Source: Dermabacter sp.
GTDB taxonomy: Bacteria; Actinomycetota; Actinomycetes; Actinomycetales; Dermabacteraceae
Direction of reading: 5' to 3'
Assembly: GCA_030538475.1 (NCBI GenBank)
Contig: JAUNTX010000002.1
Coordinates: 124,001-188,000 of the forward strand
Length of the DNA stretch: 64,000 nucleotides
The position numbers and the translations under genes were made by a program. This document shows, one piece after another, positions 43,677 through 52,760 of this stretch. Below the pieces are notes generated by a model. That model saw only the letters and a list, made by a program, of their open reading frames with translations, had not been told where the DNA came from and searched no databases. Within the stretch, counting starts at the first letter, position 1, and each line of letters begins with the position of its first letter.

Positions 43677-44747
43677 ATGACGAGGGAGCACATCACGGAC
43701 GGCCCGACGGGCGAGCTCAGCACGGCGCGCGTGCGGTGGGCGGGGCGGCACGACGGGGACGGCCCCGCGCACGAGCGCTGGCATCAGCGGGTGCGCATCG
43801 TGGAGCCGGGCAGTGGACCCGGGGAGGGTGGGGAGCTGGGCGAGCACGGCGAGCACGTGGCGCTGCTGGGTTTCGCGTCCGACGAGGGCGTGCGCCGCAA
43901 CGGCGGGCGCGTGGGGGCATCCGAAGGGCCGACGGCGTTGCGTGCCGCGCTCGGGCCGCTCGCCGTCCTCCAGGACCGCACCCCGGCACTCGTGGACTAC
44001 GGCGACGTGACGACGATCGGCACCGATCTGGAAGCGGCCGCGACGCGCATGGGCGCAGCCGTTTCTCGCGCGCTCGGCGCGCCCGGCAATCGCCTCACGG
44101 TGGTACTCGGCGGCGGTCACGAAACCGCGTGGCCCAGCTACCTCGGGCTCACCGAACATCTTGATGAGGTCGGTGCGGCGCGGCCCACATGGGGCGTGCT
44201 CAACCTCGACGCCCACTACGACCTGCGCGAGGCGAGCGTCCCCACGAGCGGCACCCCGTTCCTGCAGATGGCCGAAGCCGAACGGACCGCGGGCCGCGAC
44301 CTCCACTACGCGGTCATCGGGATCTCCGAGGCGAGCAACACCACCGTGCTCGCCGACAAGGCCCGCGACCTCGGGGTCCAAGTGCTCACCGACCTCGAGT
44401 GCGCTGCACAGGGCGCGGAAGGCATCACCGCGTTCATCGAACGCTTCACCCGGCCGCTCGACCTCCTCTATCTCACGATCGACCTCGACGTGCTGCCCGC
44501 TCACCACGCCCCCGGCGTCTCCGCCCCCGCCGCCTTCGGCGTGGACTACGCCCTCATCATCGCCGCCGTCCGCGCCGCCGCTGCCAGCGGGAAACTGCGC
44601 CTGCTCGATGTCGTGGAACTCTGCCCCGAGCTCGACATCGACCAGCGCACCGCAAAAGCGGCCGCGCGGCTCGTGTGGGAGGCGGTGCGCACTAGGATCG
44701 AGGCAAGCGTCGGCCCCTCACCCTCAACGGAAACGGCACCCTCATGA
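43677..44747 (+). CDS. hutG: Formimidoylglutamase (arginase-family)
   Basis: A 356-residue ureohydrolase-fold enzyme that cleaves N-formimidoylglutamate to glutamate and formamide. The binuclear manganese ligands are in GGGHETAW, NLDAHYDLRE and TIDLDVLPAHHAPGVSAPAAFG, the last typical of HutG over agmatinase or arginase. A longer N-terminus than usual contains WHQRV and LLGFASDEGVRRNGGRVGA. An upstream ATG at 43668 is also in frame. The stop overlaps the NCS1 permease start by 4 bp. Confidence 0.93.
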   Translation: MTREHITDGPTGELSTARVRWAGRHDGDGPAHERWHQRVRIVEPGSGPGEGGELGEHGEHVALLGFASDEGVRRNGGRVGASEGPTALRAALGPLAVLQDRTPALVDYGDVTTIGTDLEAAATRMGAAVSRALGAPGNRLTVVLGGGHETAWPSYLGLTEHLDEVGAARPTWGVLNLDAHYDLREASVPTSGTPFLQMAEAERTAGRDLHYAVIGISEASNTTVLADKARDLGVQVLTDLECAAQGAEGITAFIERFTRPLDLLYLTIDLDVLPAHHAPGVSAPAAFGVDYALIIAAVRAAAASGKLRLLDVVELCPELDIDQRTAKAAARLVWEAVRTRIEASVGPSPSTETAPS

Positions 44748-46243
44748 CGAGTCCTACCGCCCCCATCTCCGCTCCCGCGCCTCGCCCCCTCATCGAGCGC
44801 ACCGGCATCGACATCATCGCGGAAGCAGACCGCACCGCGAAACCGCGCGACCTGTTCTGGCCGTGGTTCGCCGCCAACATTTCCATCTTCGGCATGAGCT
44901 ACGGGCCGTGGGTGCTGGGCTTCGGCGTCTCCTTCACCCAGGCCGTCATCGTCTCCGTGATCGGCATCGTGGTCTCGTTCGTGCTGTGCGGGCTCATCGC
45001 CATCGCGGGCAAGCGCGGCAGCGCCCCCACGATGGTGCTCTCGCGGGCCGCGTTCGGCGTGCACGGCCAGAAAATCCCCGGGGTTATCAGCTGGCTCGTC
45101 TCGATTGGCTGGGAGACGATGCTCGCGATCCTCGCCGTGCTCGGCACCGCCACCGTGTTCGAGGCGCTCGGGCTCAGCGGCGGCACCGAAGTGAAGGTCA
45201 TCGCCGCGATCGTCATCGCCGCGCTCATCGTCACCGCGTCCGTGCTCGGCTATCACACGATCATGCGGATGCAGTCGATCCTCACGTGGGCCACGGGCGC
45301 AATGACCCTGCTGTTCCTCATCCTCGTGATCCCCAGCATCGACCTCCAGGCCGTGTTCGCGATCCCCCACGGCTCGATCCAGCAGACCATCGGCGCGCTC
45401 GTCATGGTCATGACCGGCTTCGGGCTCGGCTGGATCAACATCGCCGCCGACTGGTCCCGCTACCAAAAGCGCACCGCGTCCGATGCCTCCATCGTCGCGT
45501 GGAACACCATCGGCGGGGCCGTCGCCCCGATCCTCCTGGTCACCGTGGGCCTCCTGCTCGCCGGCAGCGACGCGAACCTCCTGGACGCCGTCGGCAACGA
45601 CCCCATCGGCGCGTTCGCGACCCTCCTGCCCACGTGGGCGCTCATCCCCTTCTGGCTCACCGCCGTGCTGGCCCTCATCTCCGGCGCCGTGCTCGGCATC
45701 TACTCCTCCGGCCTCACCCTGCTGAGCCTCGGCATTCGCGTGCCGCGGCCCGTCGCGGCGGGCGTGGACGGCCTCATCCTCACCATCGGCACGATCTACG
45801 TGGTGTTCTTCGCCCCGAACTTCGCCGACCCGTTCCAGAGCTTCCTCATCACCCTCGGCGTGCCGCTCGCGGCCTGGGCGGGCATCGTCATCGCCGACAT
45901 CTTCTCCCGCCGCCGCGACTACGACGAAGAAGCCCTCTTCGACCCCGCGGGCCGCTACGGCGCGTTCGACTGGACGTCGATCCTCACGTTCGTGGGCGCC
46001 TCCGTCCTGGGCTGGGGCCTCGTGGTCAACGGCTACGCTGCCGAAGCCTCGTGGAACAACTGGCAGGGCTACCTCATGGAACCGCTCGGGCTGGGCCACT
46101 TCGTTGACGGGGCCGACGGGCCCTACTGGGAGGGCGCGTGGGCGTACGCGAACCTCGGGGTGTTCGTGGCGCTCCTGCTCGGCTTCGCCGTGACGTTCGT
46201 GGCGCGCCGCGGCACGATCCGCCGCCAGGAAGGCCGCGCGTGA
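44744..46243 (+). CDS. NCS1 (CodB-like) cytosine/purine-type permease
   Basis: A 499-residue sodium- or proton-coupled permease with twelve helices. NCS1 markers are FFAN-like WPWFAANISIFGMSYGPWVLG near helix 1, VSFVLCGLIAIAGKRGSAPTM, LSRAAFGVHGQKIPG and SADWSRYQ-like AADWSRYQKR. NCS1 proteins carry cytosine, allantoin or hydantoins. A CodB-like gene occurs in pseudomonad hut operons, and here the gene is coupled to hutG, so urocanate or histidine is a plausible substrate. That is inference. Confidence 0.92.
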   Translation: MTSPTAPISAPAPRPLIERTGIDIIAEADRTAKPRDLFWPWFAANISIFGMSYGPWVLGFGVSFTQAVIVSVIGIVVSFVLCGLIAIAGKRGSAPTMVLSRAAFGVHGQKIPGVISWLVSIGWETMLAILAVLGTATVFEALGLSGGTEVKVIAAIVIAALIVTASVLGYHTIMRMQSILTWATGAMTLLFLILVIPSIDLQAVFAIPHGSIQQTIGALVMVMTGFGLGWINIAADWSRYQKRTASDASIVAWNTIGGAVAPILLVTVGLLLAGSDANLLDAVGNDPIGAFATLLPTWALIPFWLTAVLALISGAVLGIYSSGLTLLSLGIRVPRPVAAGVDGLILTIGTIYVVFFAPNFADPFQSFLITLGVPLAAWAGIVIADIFSRRRDYDEEALFDPAGRYGAFDWTSILTFVGASVLGWGLVVNGYAAEASWNNWQGYLMEPLGLGHFVDGADGPYWEGAWAYANLGVFVALLLGFAVTFVARRGTIRRQEGRA

Positions 46244-46800
46244 GCACCGCCGAGCCGTGGCTGCTGGTGATCGACCCGCAGGCGATCTTCGCGGATCCCG
46301 ACTCCGCGTGGGGCTCCCCGTTCTTCGAGGCGGCGTGGGGCCAGATCGAACGCCTCGTGCCCGCGTTCAAGGGCCGCGTGCTCGTGACCCGCTGGCTGCC
46401 CACCGCGGCCCGCGACGGCGCATGGGGCGACTACTTCGAGGCGTGGCCGTTTGCCGACGTGCCGGCCGACCACCCCCGCTACGCGCTCATCGACACGGCG
46501 CGCGGCATCAGTCCCCGAGACAGCATCGACGAGCCCACGTTCGGCAAGTGGCAGGACCAGCTGCGCGACATCGTAGGCGAGCACCCGCGCCTCGTGGTCA
46601 CGGGGGTCTCGACCGACTGCTGCGTGATCGCCACCGTCCTGCCCGCCGCCGACGCGGGCGCGTGGGTCACCGTGGTGAGCGACGCGGTGGCGCACTCGAG
46701 CGCCGAGAACGGTCAGGCGGCCCTGAGCACCATGGCCCTGTTCGCGCCGCAGGTCACGCTTGCTACGACCGACGAGGTACTCGCGGGCCTCGGCTTCTAG
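46240..46800 (+). CDS. Isochorismatase-like cysteine hydrolase
   Basis: A 186-residue alpha/beta hydrolase-like amidase. The Asp-Lys-Cys triad can be placed at LLVIDPQAIF (Asp), EPTFGKW (Lys) and GVSTDCCVIAT (Cys). Relatives hydrolyse nicotinamide, carbamoylsarcosine, ureidoacrylate or isochorismate. GTG start overlapping the permease stop (GTGA), so it is the third gene of hutG-permease-hydrolase. It might process the permease substrate or a formamide-like product; this is a guess. It converges on the carboxylesterase 13 bp away. Confidence 0.88.
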   Translation: MSTAEPWLLVIDPQAIFADPDSAWGSPFFEAAWGQIERLVPAFKGRVLVTRWLPTAARDGAWGDYFEAWPFADVPADHPRYALIDTARGISPRDSIDEPTFGKWQDQLRDIVGEHPRLVVTGVSTDCCVIATVLPAADAGAWVTVVSDAVAHSSAENGQAALSTMALFAPQVTLATTDEVLAGLGF

Positions 46801-46813
46801 CACCCCTGGGTTC

Positions 46814-48247
46814 CTAGCGCGCCTGAGCGAGCACGCGGTGGCCGCGGATCGCCCGCGGGTGCTTCGTGAGCATCCCCCGCTCGCCCTCGTTCCGGCCGGA
46901 GCCGCGCGCGAAATCGGCGAGGTAGCGGCGAAGATCGCGCCCCGCCGCCTCCACCTCATCCCACGTGGCGCCGCGGAACGCCTCGACCTCGTGCCACGTG
47001 TCCTCGCGGGCGCTCATGAGCGACACGTCAATCGCGTGGGGCGACGCGATGGGGTTTCCGGGCACCGAGAACGGGATGTAGGCGCGGTGCGCCTCGCCGC
47101 CCGCACGCGCGTGATCCTCCGCGAAACGCGTGATCGCCTTCGTGAACACGCGGTCACTCAGCGCGGCATTCAGCCGCCAGTAGGCGCCCTCCCCGACCGC
47201 GGGCAGGGCGCGCAGGCGCTGCGCGGCGGGCATCGTGTGCGCGAAGAACGTGGTCTCGGTGCCGACGCTCACCGCAAGCAGCGGCACGCGCGGCGCGACG
47301 GCCGCCCACGCCCGCTCCACCTCGTGTTCCGGGGGCAGGGGCGCGTGGCCGTACTCGGTACCAAACGGCATCATGCCGGGAAGGCCCCAGAAGGCGACCG
47401 CCCGCCCCACCTCCTCCTGAAGGGTCAGCACCTCCATCATCGAGGCGCCCTCGCTCAGCTTCGCGCTCGCGAGGCGCGACATGACGGCGCTCATGCGGGC
47501 CCGGCCGCGGCGAATCCCGAGCGGCGGGCTCAGCAGGATCGCGCGGTCGAACAGAAGCTCGCCCCCGGCGCCCATCGCCGCCATGAGGTGCGCGATCGAA
47601 TCCGCACCCGCCGATTCACCAAACGCTGTGACGCGGCCCGGATCGCCACCGAACGCGGCGATGTTGCGGCGCACCCACGTGAACGCGGCCGCCTGATCTA
47701 TGAGCCCCAGGTTCGCCGGGGAATGCGTGCGGGCCAGGTAGCCGAAGAGGCCCAGGCGGTAGGTGACGGTCACGAGCACCACCCGCTGCTCGCCCACGAT
47801 GAGCACGGGGTCGCTCACGGAAGAATCCCCCGCGCCCGACACGTAGCTGCCGCCGTGAATCCACACCATGACCGGCAGTGCCTCCCCCGGCTCACGATCC
47901 GCGGGAGCGCTCACGGTCAGGCGCAGGCAATCCTCGCTCATCCCCAGGTCGCGGCGCTGCACGCCCACCATCGCCGTGATGGCCGCGTCCTCGTTCTGCG
48001 GGCACATCGGGGAGAACCGGGTGGCCTCAAACACCTCCCCCGGCGCGATCGGGGCATAGCCCGGGTAAGGAGACTGGCCCGCGAGGGAATCGAGCGGCAC
48101 GGGCGGCTCGAAACGGCCCGCCGTGGCGTAGGGGATGCCCGCCGCGCGCACGATCCGCGCCCCGTCGGCCCCCGGAAGCTGTTCGTAGAACCCGCGAATG
48201 TCCCCGCACGGGGCGTGGACCACGGGCGGCCTGGCGTCATCGGTCAC
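46814..48247 (-). CDS. Type B carboxylesterase
   Basis: A 477-residue serine esterase of the alpha/beta hydrolase fold. Signatures are SEDCLRLTV, WIHGGSYVSGAG (oxyanion hole) and the nucleophile elbow FGESAGAD. The acidic and His residues fall near GTETTFFAH and further down but are less certain. No signal peptide. GTG start with AAGGAG 7 nt upstream, 32 bp after the ABC ATPase gene; it is probably the last gene of the sugar-transporter operon and may act on the imported compound. Confidence 0.9.
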   Translation of the reverse strand: MTDDARPPVVHAPCGDIRGFYEQLPGADGARIVRAAGIPYATAGRFEPPVPLDSLAGQSPYPGYAPIAPGEVFEATRFSPMCPQNEDAAITAMVGVQRRDLGMSEDCLRLTVSAPADREPGEALPVMVWIHGGSYVSGAGDSSVSDPVLIVGEQRVVLVTVTYRLGLFGYLARTHSPANLGLIDQAAAFTWVRRNIAAFGGDPGRVTAFGESAGADSIAHLMAAMGAGGELLFDRAILLSPPLGIRRGRARMSAVMSRLASAKLSEGASMMEVLTLQEEVGRAVAFWGLPGMMPFGTEYGHAPLPPEHEVERAWAAVAPRVPLLAVSVGTETTFFAHTMPAAQRLRALPAVGEGAYWRLNAALSDRVFTKAITRFAEDHARAGGEAHRAYIPFSVPGNPIASPHAIDVSLMSAREDTWHEVEAFRGATWDEVEAAGRDLRRYLADFARGSGRNEGERGMLTKHPRAIRGHRVLAQAR

Positions 48248-48279
48248 GGGATGCTCCTTGCTGGCGGCGGCTCACCCCG

Positions 48280-49425
48280 TTACAGGTACTCGAGATTGAT
48301 CTCGCTCTCGGGGTGGAAGAACATTACCTTGCCCAGCTTCGGGCGCGCATAGATGAGGGCGCCCTGGGCGATCCCCTCGGCGCTCGGCACCTTGATCGCC
48401 ACCCGGTTCCTGTAGATCTGCACGGGCGAAGACTCCTCGAGCACCGGCTCCGCATACACGAACGCCTCCGAGCCCAGGTTCTCCACGAGCTGCACGCGAA
48501 ACGCGAGGGTATCCACGGCCGGCTCGTCCCCGCCGCCTTCCTCCCCCACCGCGACAATCTCCCAGTTCTCGGGCCGCACGCCCGCGATCACCCGATCACC
48601 GGGGAGCTTGGCGGCATACTCCGTCGGCATCCCGAAGTGCATCGTGTGCGCCCCGCCCAGCCCGGCCTTCCCGCCCGCCACCACCACGTCGCGCACGAGC
48701 GTGATCGTGGGCGAACCGATGAACGTGGCCACGAACGTGTTGCCCGGGTGTTCATACAGGTGGGTGGGCGTATCCACCTGCTGCAGCACGCCGTCCTTCA
48801 GCACGGCCACGCGGTCACCCATCGTCATCGCCTCGGTCTGATCGTGCGTGACATAGACCGTGGTGACCCCCAGCTCGCGCTGCAGGGCCGCGATCTGGGC
48901 GCGCGTGGAAATCCGCAGCTTCGCATCCAGATTCGAGAGCGGTTCGTCCATGCACCACACCTGCGGGTCCCGCACAATTGAGCGGCCCATCGCCACCCGC
49001 TGCCGCTGCCCGCCGCTCATCTGCGCGGGCTTCTTGTCCAGCAGGTCCTCGAGCTCGAGCATCTGCGCGGCCTGCGCCACCTTCCGCGCCACCTCGTCCT
49101 TCGGCTGCTTGAGGTTCTCGAGCGCGAACGCGATGTTCTGCCGGGCCGTCATGTTTGGATACAGCGCGTAGCTCTGGAACACCATCGCCACGTCCCGATC
49201 CCGCGCCCGCGTCTCCGTCACGTCCTTCCCGCCAATGAGGATCGCGCCCTCATCCACCGGTTCGAGCCCCGCGAGCATCCGCATCGCCGTGGACTTCCCC
49301 GAGCCCGACGGCCCCACGAGCACGAGGAACTCACCGTCCTCAATCTGGAGCGACAGCCGGCTCACGGCGGCCTCGCGGGAGGGATCGTAGATGCGCGAGG
49401 CCTGGCGGTACTCGACGGTGGCCAT
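48280..49425 (-). CDS. Sugar ABC transporter ATP-binding protein (UgpC/MsmK/MalK type)
   Basis: A 381-residue ATPase: Walker A GPSGSGKST, Q-loop FQSYALYPN, signature MSGGQRQR, Walker B WCMDEPLSNLD and H-loop THDQ. A C-terminal TOBE regulatory region of about 140 residues contains GVRPENWEIV. Such ATPases energise CUT1 carbohydrate importers and can serve several. It is downstream of the permease and binding-protein genes. GGAG lies 5 nt before the ATG. Confidence 0.93.
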   Translation of the reverse strand: MATVEYRQASRIYDPSREAAVSRLSLQIEDGEFLVLVGPSGSGKSTAMRMLAGLEPVDEGAILIGGKDVTETRARDRDVAMVFQSYALYPNMTARQNIAFALENLKQPKDEVARKVAQAAQMLELEDLLDKKPAQMSGGQRQRVAMGRSIVRDPQVWCMDEPLSNLDAKLRISTRAQIAALQRELGVTTVYVTHDQTEAMTMGDRVAVLKDGVLQQVDTPTHLYEHPGNTFVATFIGSPTITLVRDVVVAGGKAGLGGAHTMHFGMPTEYAAKLPGDRVIAGVRPENWEIVAVGEEGGGDEPAVDTLAFRVQLVENLGSEAFVYAEPVLEESSPVQIYRNRVAIKVPSAEGIAQGALIYARPKLGKVMFFHPESEINLEYL

Positions 49426-49471
49426 GGGGAACTCCTGGAAAACGGGTCAGCGGGTGAGCAGGGAAAGGGAC

Positions 49472-49508
49472 GGGCCGACGGGCCGACGGGCGGCTTCGCC
49501 GGGCCGAC
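49472..49508. repeat. GGGCCGAC short repeats in an intergenic gap
   Basis: GGGCCGAC occurs twice in tandem (49472-49487) and once more at 49501-49508, with CGGC-TTC-GCCG pairing between. It lies between the solute-binding protein stop and the ATPase start on the minus strand, and could act as an mRNA hairpin there. Similar GGGCCGACGG words occur in other gaps (near 32870, 32936 and 57310). Confidence 0.5.
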
Positions 49509-49521
49509 GGCAGGCAGAGCC

Positions 49522-50817
49522 CTAGAGCAGCGGCGTGATGTCGCGGTCGATGACCTCCTGCGTGGAATCTTCGAGGTCCTGGAAGACCGTCGCCACGTCC
49601 TCGTTACCGAGCGTGATGCGGTCCAGGCCGCCGCCGATCCGGGAGCCGCCGCCGGGGGCGAACACGCGGGCCGCGTCCTGGCTCTTCGTGTTCTCCGCGA
49701 GCTGCTCGATCGCGGTCTTCGCGTTCGGGTTCTTCTCGAGGTACGCCACCTCGTCGGGGTGTTCGAGCGCGGAGGTGCGCACGGGCATGTAGCCGGTGCC
49801 CTGCGAGAACGTAATGGTGTTCTCGGTGCTCGTGAGGAAGTCCATGAACTTCACGGCGATGGCCTTGCGTTCGTTGCTGATCCCCGCCACGAGCGCCACG
49901 CCCGCGCCGCCCGTCGGGCAGCTGGGGCCGGGGCCGGGCAGGTAGGCGGTGATGAAGTCAAAGTTCGCCGCCTCGGTGAGGCCCGCGAGCGAACCCGTGG
50001 ACTGCAAGAGCGTGGCCGCGTTACCAAGGCCGAACACGTTGTTCGGGTCTTCCTCGATCTTGATGTGGCCCGCCTTCACCTGATCCTGGAGGAACTGGCC
50101 CGCCTCAATCGTCTCGTCGGCCGTGAACGTGGCCGTCCAGTCCTTCGAGTAGGCACCGCCGAAGCTCCAGACCATGCCCTGCACGTACCAGTCGAGGTAG
50201 TTCGAGCCGTTCGGCAGCACGAGCGCGGGGGCGCCGCCGTTGGCCTCCATGAGCTTCGGCGCCCACTCGGCGAACTCCGCCCACGTCTCGGGGCCGCGAT
50301 CCGTGGGCAAACCTGCCTTTTCCAGGTATTCGACGTTGAGGTACAAGAGGCACGTGGAGCGGGCATACGGCATGCCGTAGTGCTTGTCCTCGAGCAGGTA
50401 GTCGTTGCGCAGGGCCGTCACGAAGTCGTCGGAATCAACGTCGTGCTCCTTCCACAGCTCATCGAGCGGCTCGGTCTGCTCGTTGAGCGCGAAGTTGAAC
50501 CAGGTGACGTCCGAAGCCACGATGACGTCGGGCAGGTCGCCGCCGGAAAGAGCGGCGTTGAACTTCTGTGCGAGCTCTTCGTAGTTCGCGCCCGCGGTGA
50601 CGAGTTCGGCGGGGGTGTCGGGGTTCTTCTCGTTCCACGCCTTGACCATCGCCTCCTCGAGCGGCTTCGAGCCGCCAGGGTGGTTGGTCCAGAACTGGAG
50701 GGTGCCCGAGCCTTCCTGGCCACCCCCGGAGCCGGCGCCGCCCGCGCACGCGGCGAGGGAGGCGGCGGCCGCGGAGGCTCCCGCGAGGGCAACGAACTGG
50801 CGACGATTCACGGTCAT
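49522..50817 (-). CDS. Family 1 extracellular sugar-binding lipoprotein
   Basis: A 431-residue binding protein. The leader has NRRQFVALAG (Tat-like pair), a hydrophobic stretch and lipobox LAAC near residue 23, then a Gly/Ser linker. The mature domain (TLQFWTNHPGG, NAALSGGDLPDVIVASD, VKFMDFLTSTENT) is typical of CUT1 carbohydrate-binding proteins. AAGGA precedes the ATG. The sugar cannot be told. Confidence 0.92.
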   Translation of the reverse strand: MTVNRRQFVALAGASAAAASLAACAGGAGSGGGQEGSGTLQFWTNHPGGSKPLEEAMVKAWNEKNPDTPAELVTAGANYEELAQKFNAALSGGDLPDVIVASDVTWFNFALNEQTEPLDELWKEHDVDSDDFVTALRNDYLLEDKHYGMPYARSTCLLYLNVEYLEKAGLPTDRGPETWAEFAEWAPKLMEANGGAPALVLPNGSNYLDWYVQGMVWSFGGAYSKDWTATFTADETIEAGQFLQDQVKAGHIKIEEDPNNVFGLGNAATLLQSTGSLAGLTEAANFDFITAYLPGPGPSCPTGGAGVALVAGISNERKAIAVKFMDFLTSTENTITFSQGTGYMPVRTSALEHPDEVAYLEKNPNAKTAIEQLAENTKSQDAARVFAPGGGSRIGGGLDRITLGNEDVATVFQDLEDSTQEVIDRDITPLL

Positions 50818-50876
50818 GAGGGGTCCTTATCTTCGGAGGAGAGAGAGTGGAGCGAAGGGGTGAAGCGGGGCGGGGG

Positions 50877-51809
50877 CTATCCCTTGACGGCCCCCGCGGT
50901 GAGGCCCTTGATCATCTGCTTTTGCAGGATCAGGAACACGATGAGCATGGGGATCGTGGTGATGACCGTGCCCGCCATGACGGGCCCCCAGTTGGTCATC
51001 CCCTCCACGTTTTGCAGCTGGGTGAGGCCCACCGGCAGGGGCATCACCTTGTCTGTGTCGGCCACGAGGAACGGCCACAGGTACTGGTTCCATTCGTTGA
51101 CCACGGTGATGAGCACGAAGGCGCTCAGCGTGGGCCACGACATCGGCAGGACCACGCGGAACAGCGTGCGGAAGAAGCCCGACGCGTCCATTTCGGCGGC
51201 CTCCATGATTTCCTTCGGCAGGCTCAGGAAGTGGTTGCGCATGAGGAACGCGCCGAACGCAACGGCCGCGAGCGGGATGATGATGCCCTGGAAGGTATTG
51301 CGCCAGCCCAGCTGCGCCACGAGGGCGTAGTTGGAGATGATCGTGATCTGGCTGGGCACCATGAGGCTGCCGATCACGAGCATGAACAGCAGGTTCCGGC
51401 CGGGAAAGCGTAAGAACGCGAACCCGTAGGCGGTCAGCACGCCGAGGCACACCTCGATCACCGTGAGGGTCGCGGTGATGATGAGCGAATTGCGCAGGTA
51501 GGTGCCGAAGTTCAGCGTGTCCATCACGTGCGTGTAGTTGCTGAGGATCGCGGGGCTGGGGAACCAGCTGATCGGATCCGAATAGATGTCCGCGTGCTCT
51601 TTGAGGCTCGTGATGAGGATGAAGTACAGCGGCACGAGGAACAGCGCGCCCGCCCCCACCATCGCCACGTAGGCGGCGATCTTCGCGGGGCTCAGGCCCG
51701 CCTGGAGCTGGGTGCGGGACCGACGGCGGCGCTGCGCCGCACTCAGCGTCACCTCGCCGTCGGCCTGGGTGCCCGGCGTGGGCGGGAGGATCTGCACGGG
51801 GCTGGTCAT
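50877..51809 (-). CDS. Sugar ABC transporter permease (MalG/UgpE type)
   Basis: 310 residues with six helices after a 45-residue basic N-terminus. LITSLKEHADIY, LRNSLIITATLTV and the EAA loop EAAEMDASGFFRTLFRVVLPM are the CUT1 MalG-type landmarks. ATG overlaps the upstream permease stop by 4 bp. The longer open frame upstream is antisense-free overlap with that permease and not part of this gene. Confidence 0.93.
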   Translation of the reverse strand: MTSPVQILPPTPGTQADGEVTLSAAQRRRRSRTQLQAGLSPAKIAAYVAMVGAGALFLVPLYFILITSLKEHADIYSDPISWFPSPAILSNYTHVMDTLNFGTYLRNSLIITATLTVIEVCLGVLTAYGFAFLRFPGRNLLFMLVIGSLMVPSQITIISNYALVAQLGWRNTFQGIIIPLAAVAFGAFLMRNHFLSLPKEIMEAAEMDASGFFRTLFRVVLPMSWPTLSAFVLITVVNEWNQYLWPFLVADTDKVMPLPVGLTQLQNVEGMTNWGPVMAGTVITTIPMLIVFLILQKQMIKGLTAGAVKG

Positions 51810-52747
51810 GAGGTGCGCTCCCTCTGTGCGCGGGCCTGGATCACCGTGATGATGAGGACCACGACGAACATGACGGTGGCGACGGCCGCGCCGTAGCCCG
51901 CTTGCGAGTTCACAAACGTCTCCTGATACACCTGGTAGACCATCGTGGTGGTCGAGGTCTCGAACGGGCCGCCCTTCGTCATCACCTGGATGATGTCGAA
52001 CACCTGGAAGCTGTTGAGCAGCACGGTGACGCTGAGGAACAGGGTGGTGCCGCGCAGTTGCGGCAGGGTGATCCGCCAGAAGCGCCGCCATTCGCTCGTG
52101 CGGTCGATCTCCGCGGCCTCGTCCAGGTCTGCGCGCCGGCCCTGGAGGGCCGCGAGGTAGATGACGAACGTGTAGCCGAGGTTCTTCCAGATGTAGGTCG
52201 CGGTCACCATGAACAGTGCCCAACCGCCGTGCTGATAGAAGTTCGGGGACGCGATGCCGAACCAGCCCAGCACGTCCTGCACGAGCCCGAAGCCCGGATC
52301 GAAGACGAACTGGAACGCCACGCCAATCGCGGCGCCCGCGATGACGTACGGCAAGAACACGAGGGAGCGCACGAAGTTGCGGCCCTTCAGCTGACGATCC
52401 AGCAGCAGCGCGAGGCCAAGTCCCAGCACCATCGACCCCACCACGGCCGCCGCGGTGAATGCGAAGGTCTGCCACATGATCTGCCACGAGGTCGGATCGC
52501 GGAAGTAGCGCACGTAGTTATCGAGCCCCACGAAATCCATGCGGGGCGACGAAATGTTCCACCGGTAGAAACTGATGCGAATGTTGTCGATCAACGGCCG
52601 GTACGTGAAGATCAGCAGCAGCGCGAGGTTCGGCCCGATGAGGGCGACCGCGAGGGCGATCTGCCGGAGATCCAGGCGGCGACGGCGCCGCGGGGGCGCC
52701 TCTGCGTGCACCGTGTGCTCGAGTCCGGGAATGCTGGGGGAGGTCAC
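51806..52747 (-). CDS. Sugar ABC transporter permease (MalF/UgpA type)
   Basis: A 313-residue CUT1 permease with six helices: LIGPNLALLLIFTYRPLIDN at the first helix and the EAA loop DEAAEIDRTSEWRRFWRITLPQL. The start is placed at GTG 52747 because TACCGT lies exactly 7 nt upstream (leaderless). ATG 52771 is an alternative that adds 8 residues. It is the first gene of permease-permease-binding protein-ATPase-esterase, an order in which the binding protein comes third. Confidence 0.92.
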   Translation of the reverse strand: MTSPSIPGLEHTVHAEAPPRRRRRLDLRQIALAVALIGPNLALLLIFTYRPLIDNIRISFYRWNISSPRMDFVGLDNYVRYFRDPTSWQIMWQTFAFTAAAVVGSMVLGLGLALLLDRQLKGRNFVRSLVFLPYVIAGAAIGVAFQFVFDPGFGLVQDVLGWFGIASPNFYQHGGWALFMVTATYIWKNLGYTFVIYLAALQGRRADLDEAAEIDRTSEWRRFWRITLPQLRGTTLFLSVTVLLNSFQVFDIIQVMTKGGPFETSTTTMVYQVYQETFVNSQAGYGAAVATVMFVVVLIITVIQARAQRERTS

Positions 52748-52754
52748 TCGAGCA

Positions 52755-52760
52755 ACGGTA
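52755..52760 (-). promoter_or_regulatory. Leaderless -10 of the sugar-transporter operon
   Basis: TACCGT on the minus strand, 7 nt before the GTG at 52747. Confidence 0.45.
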
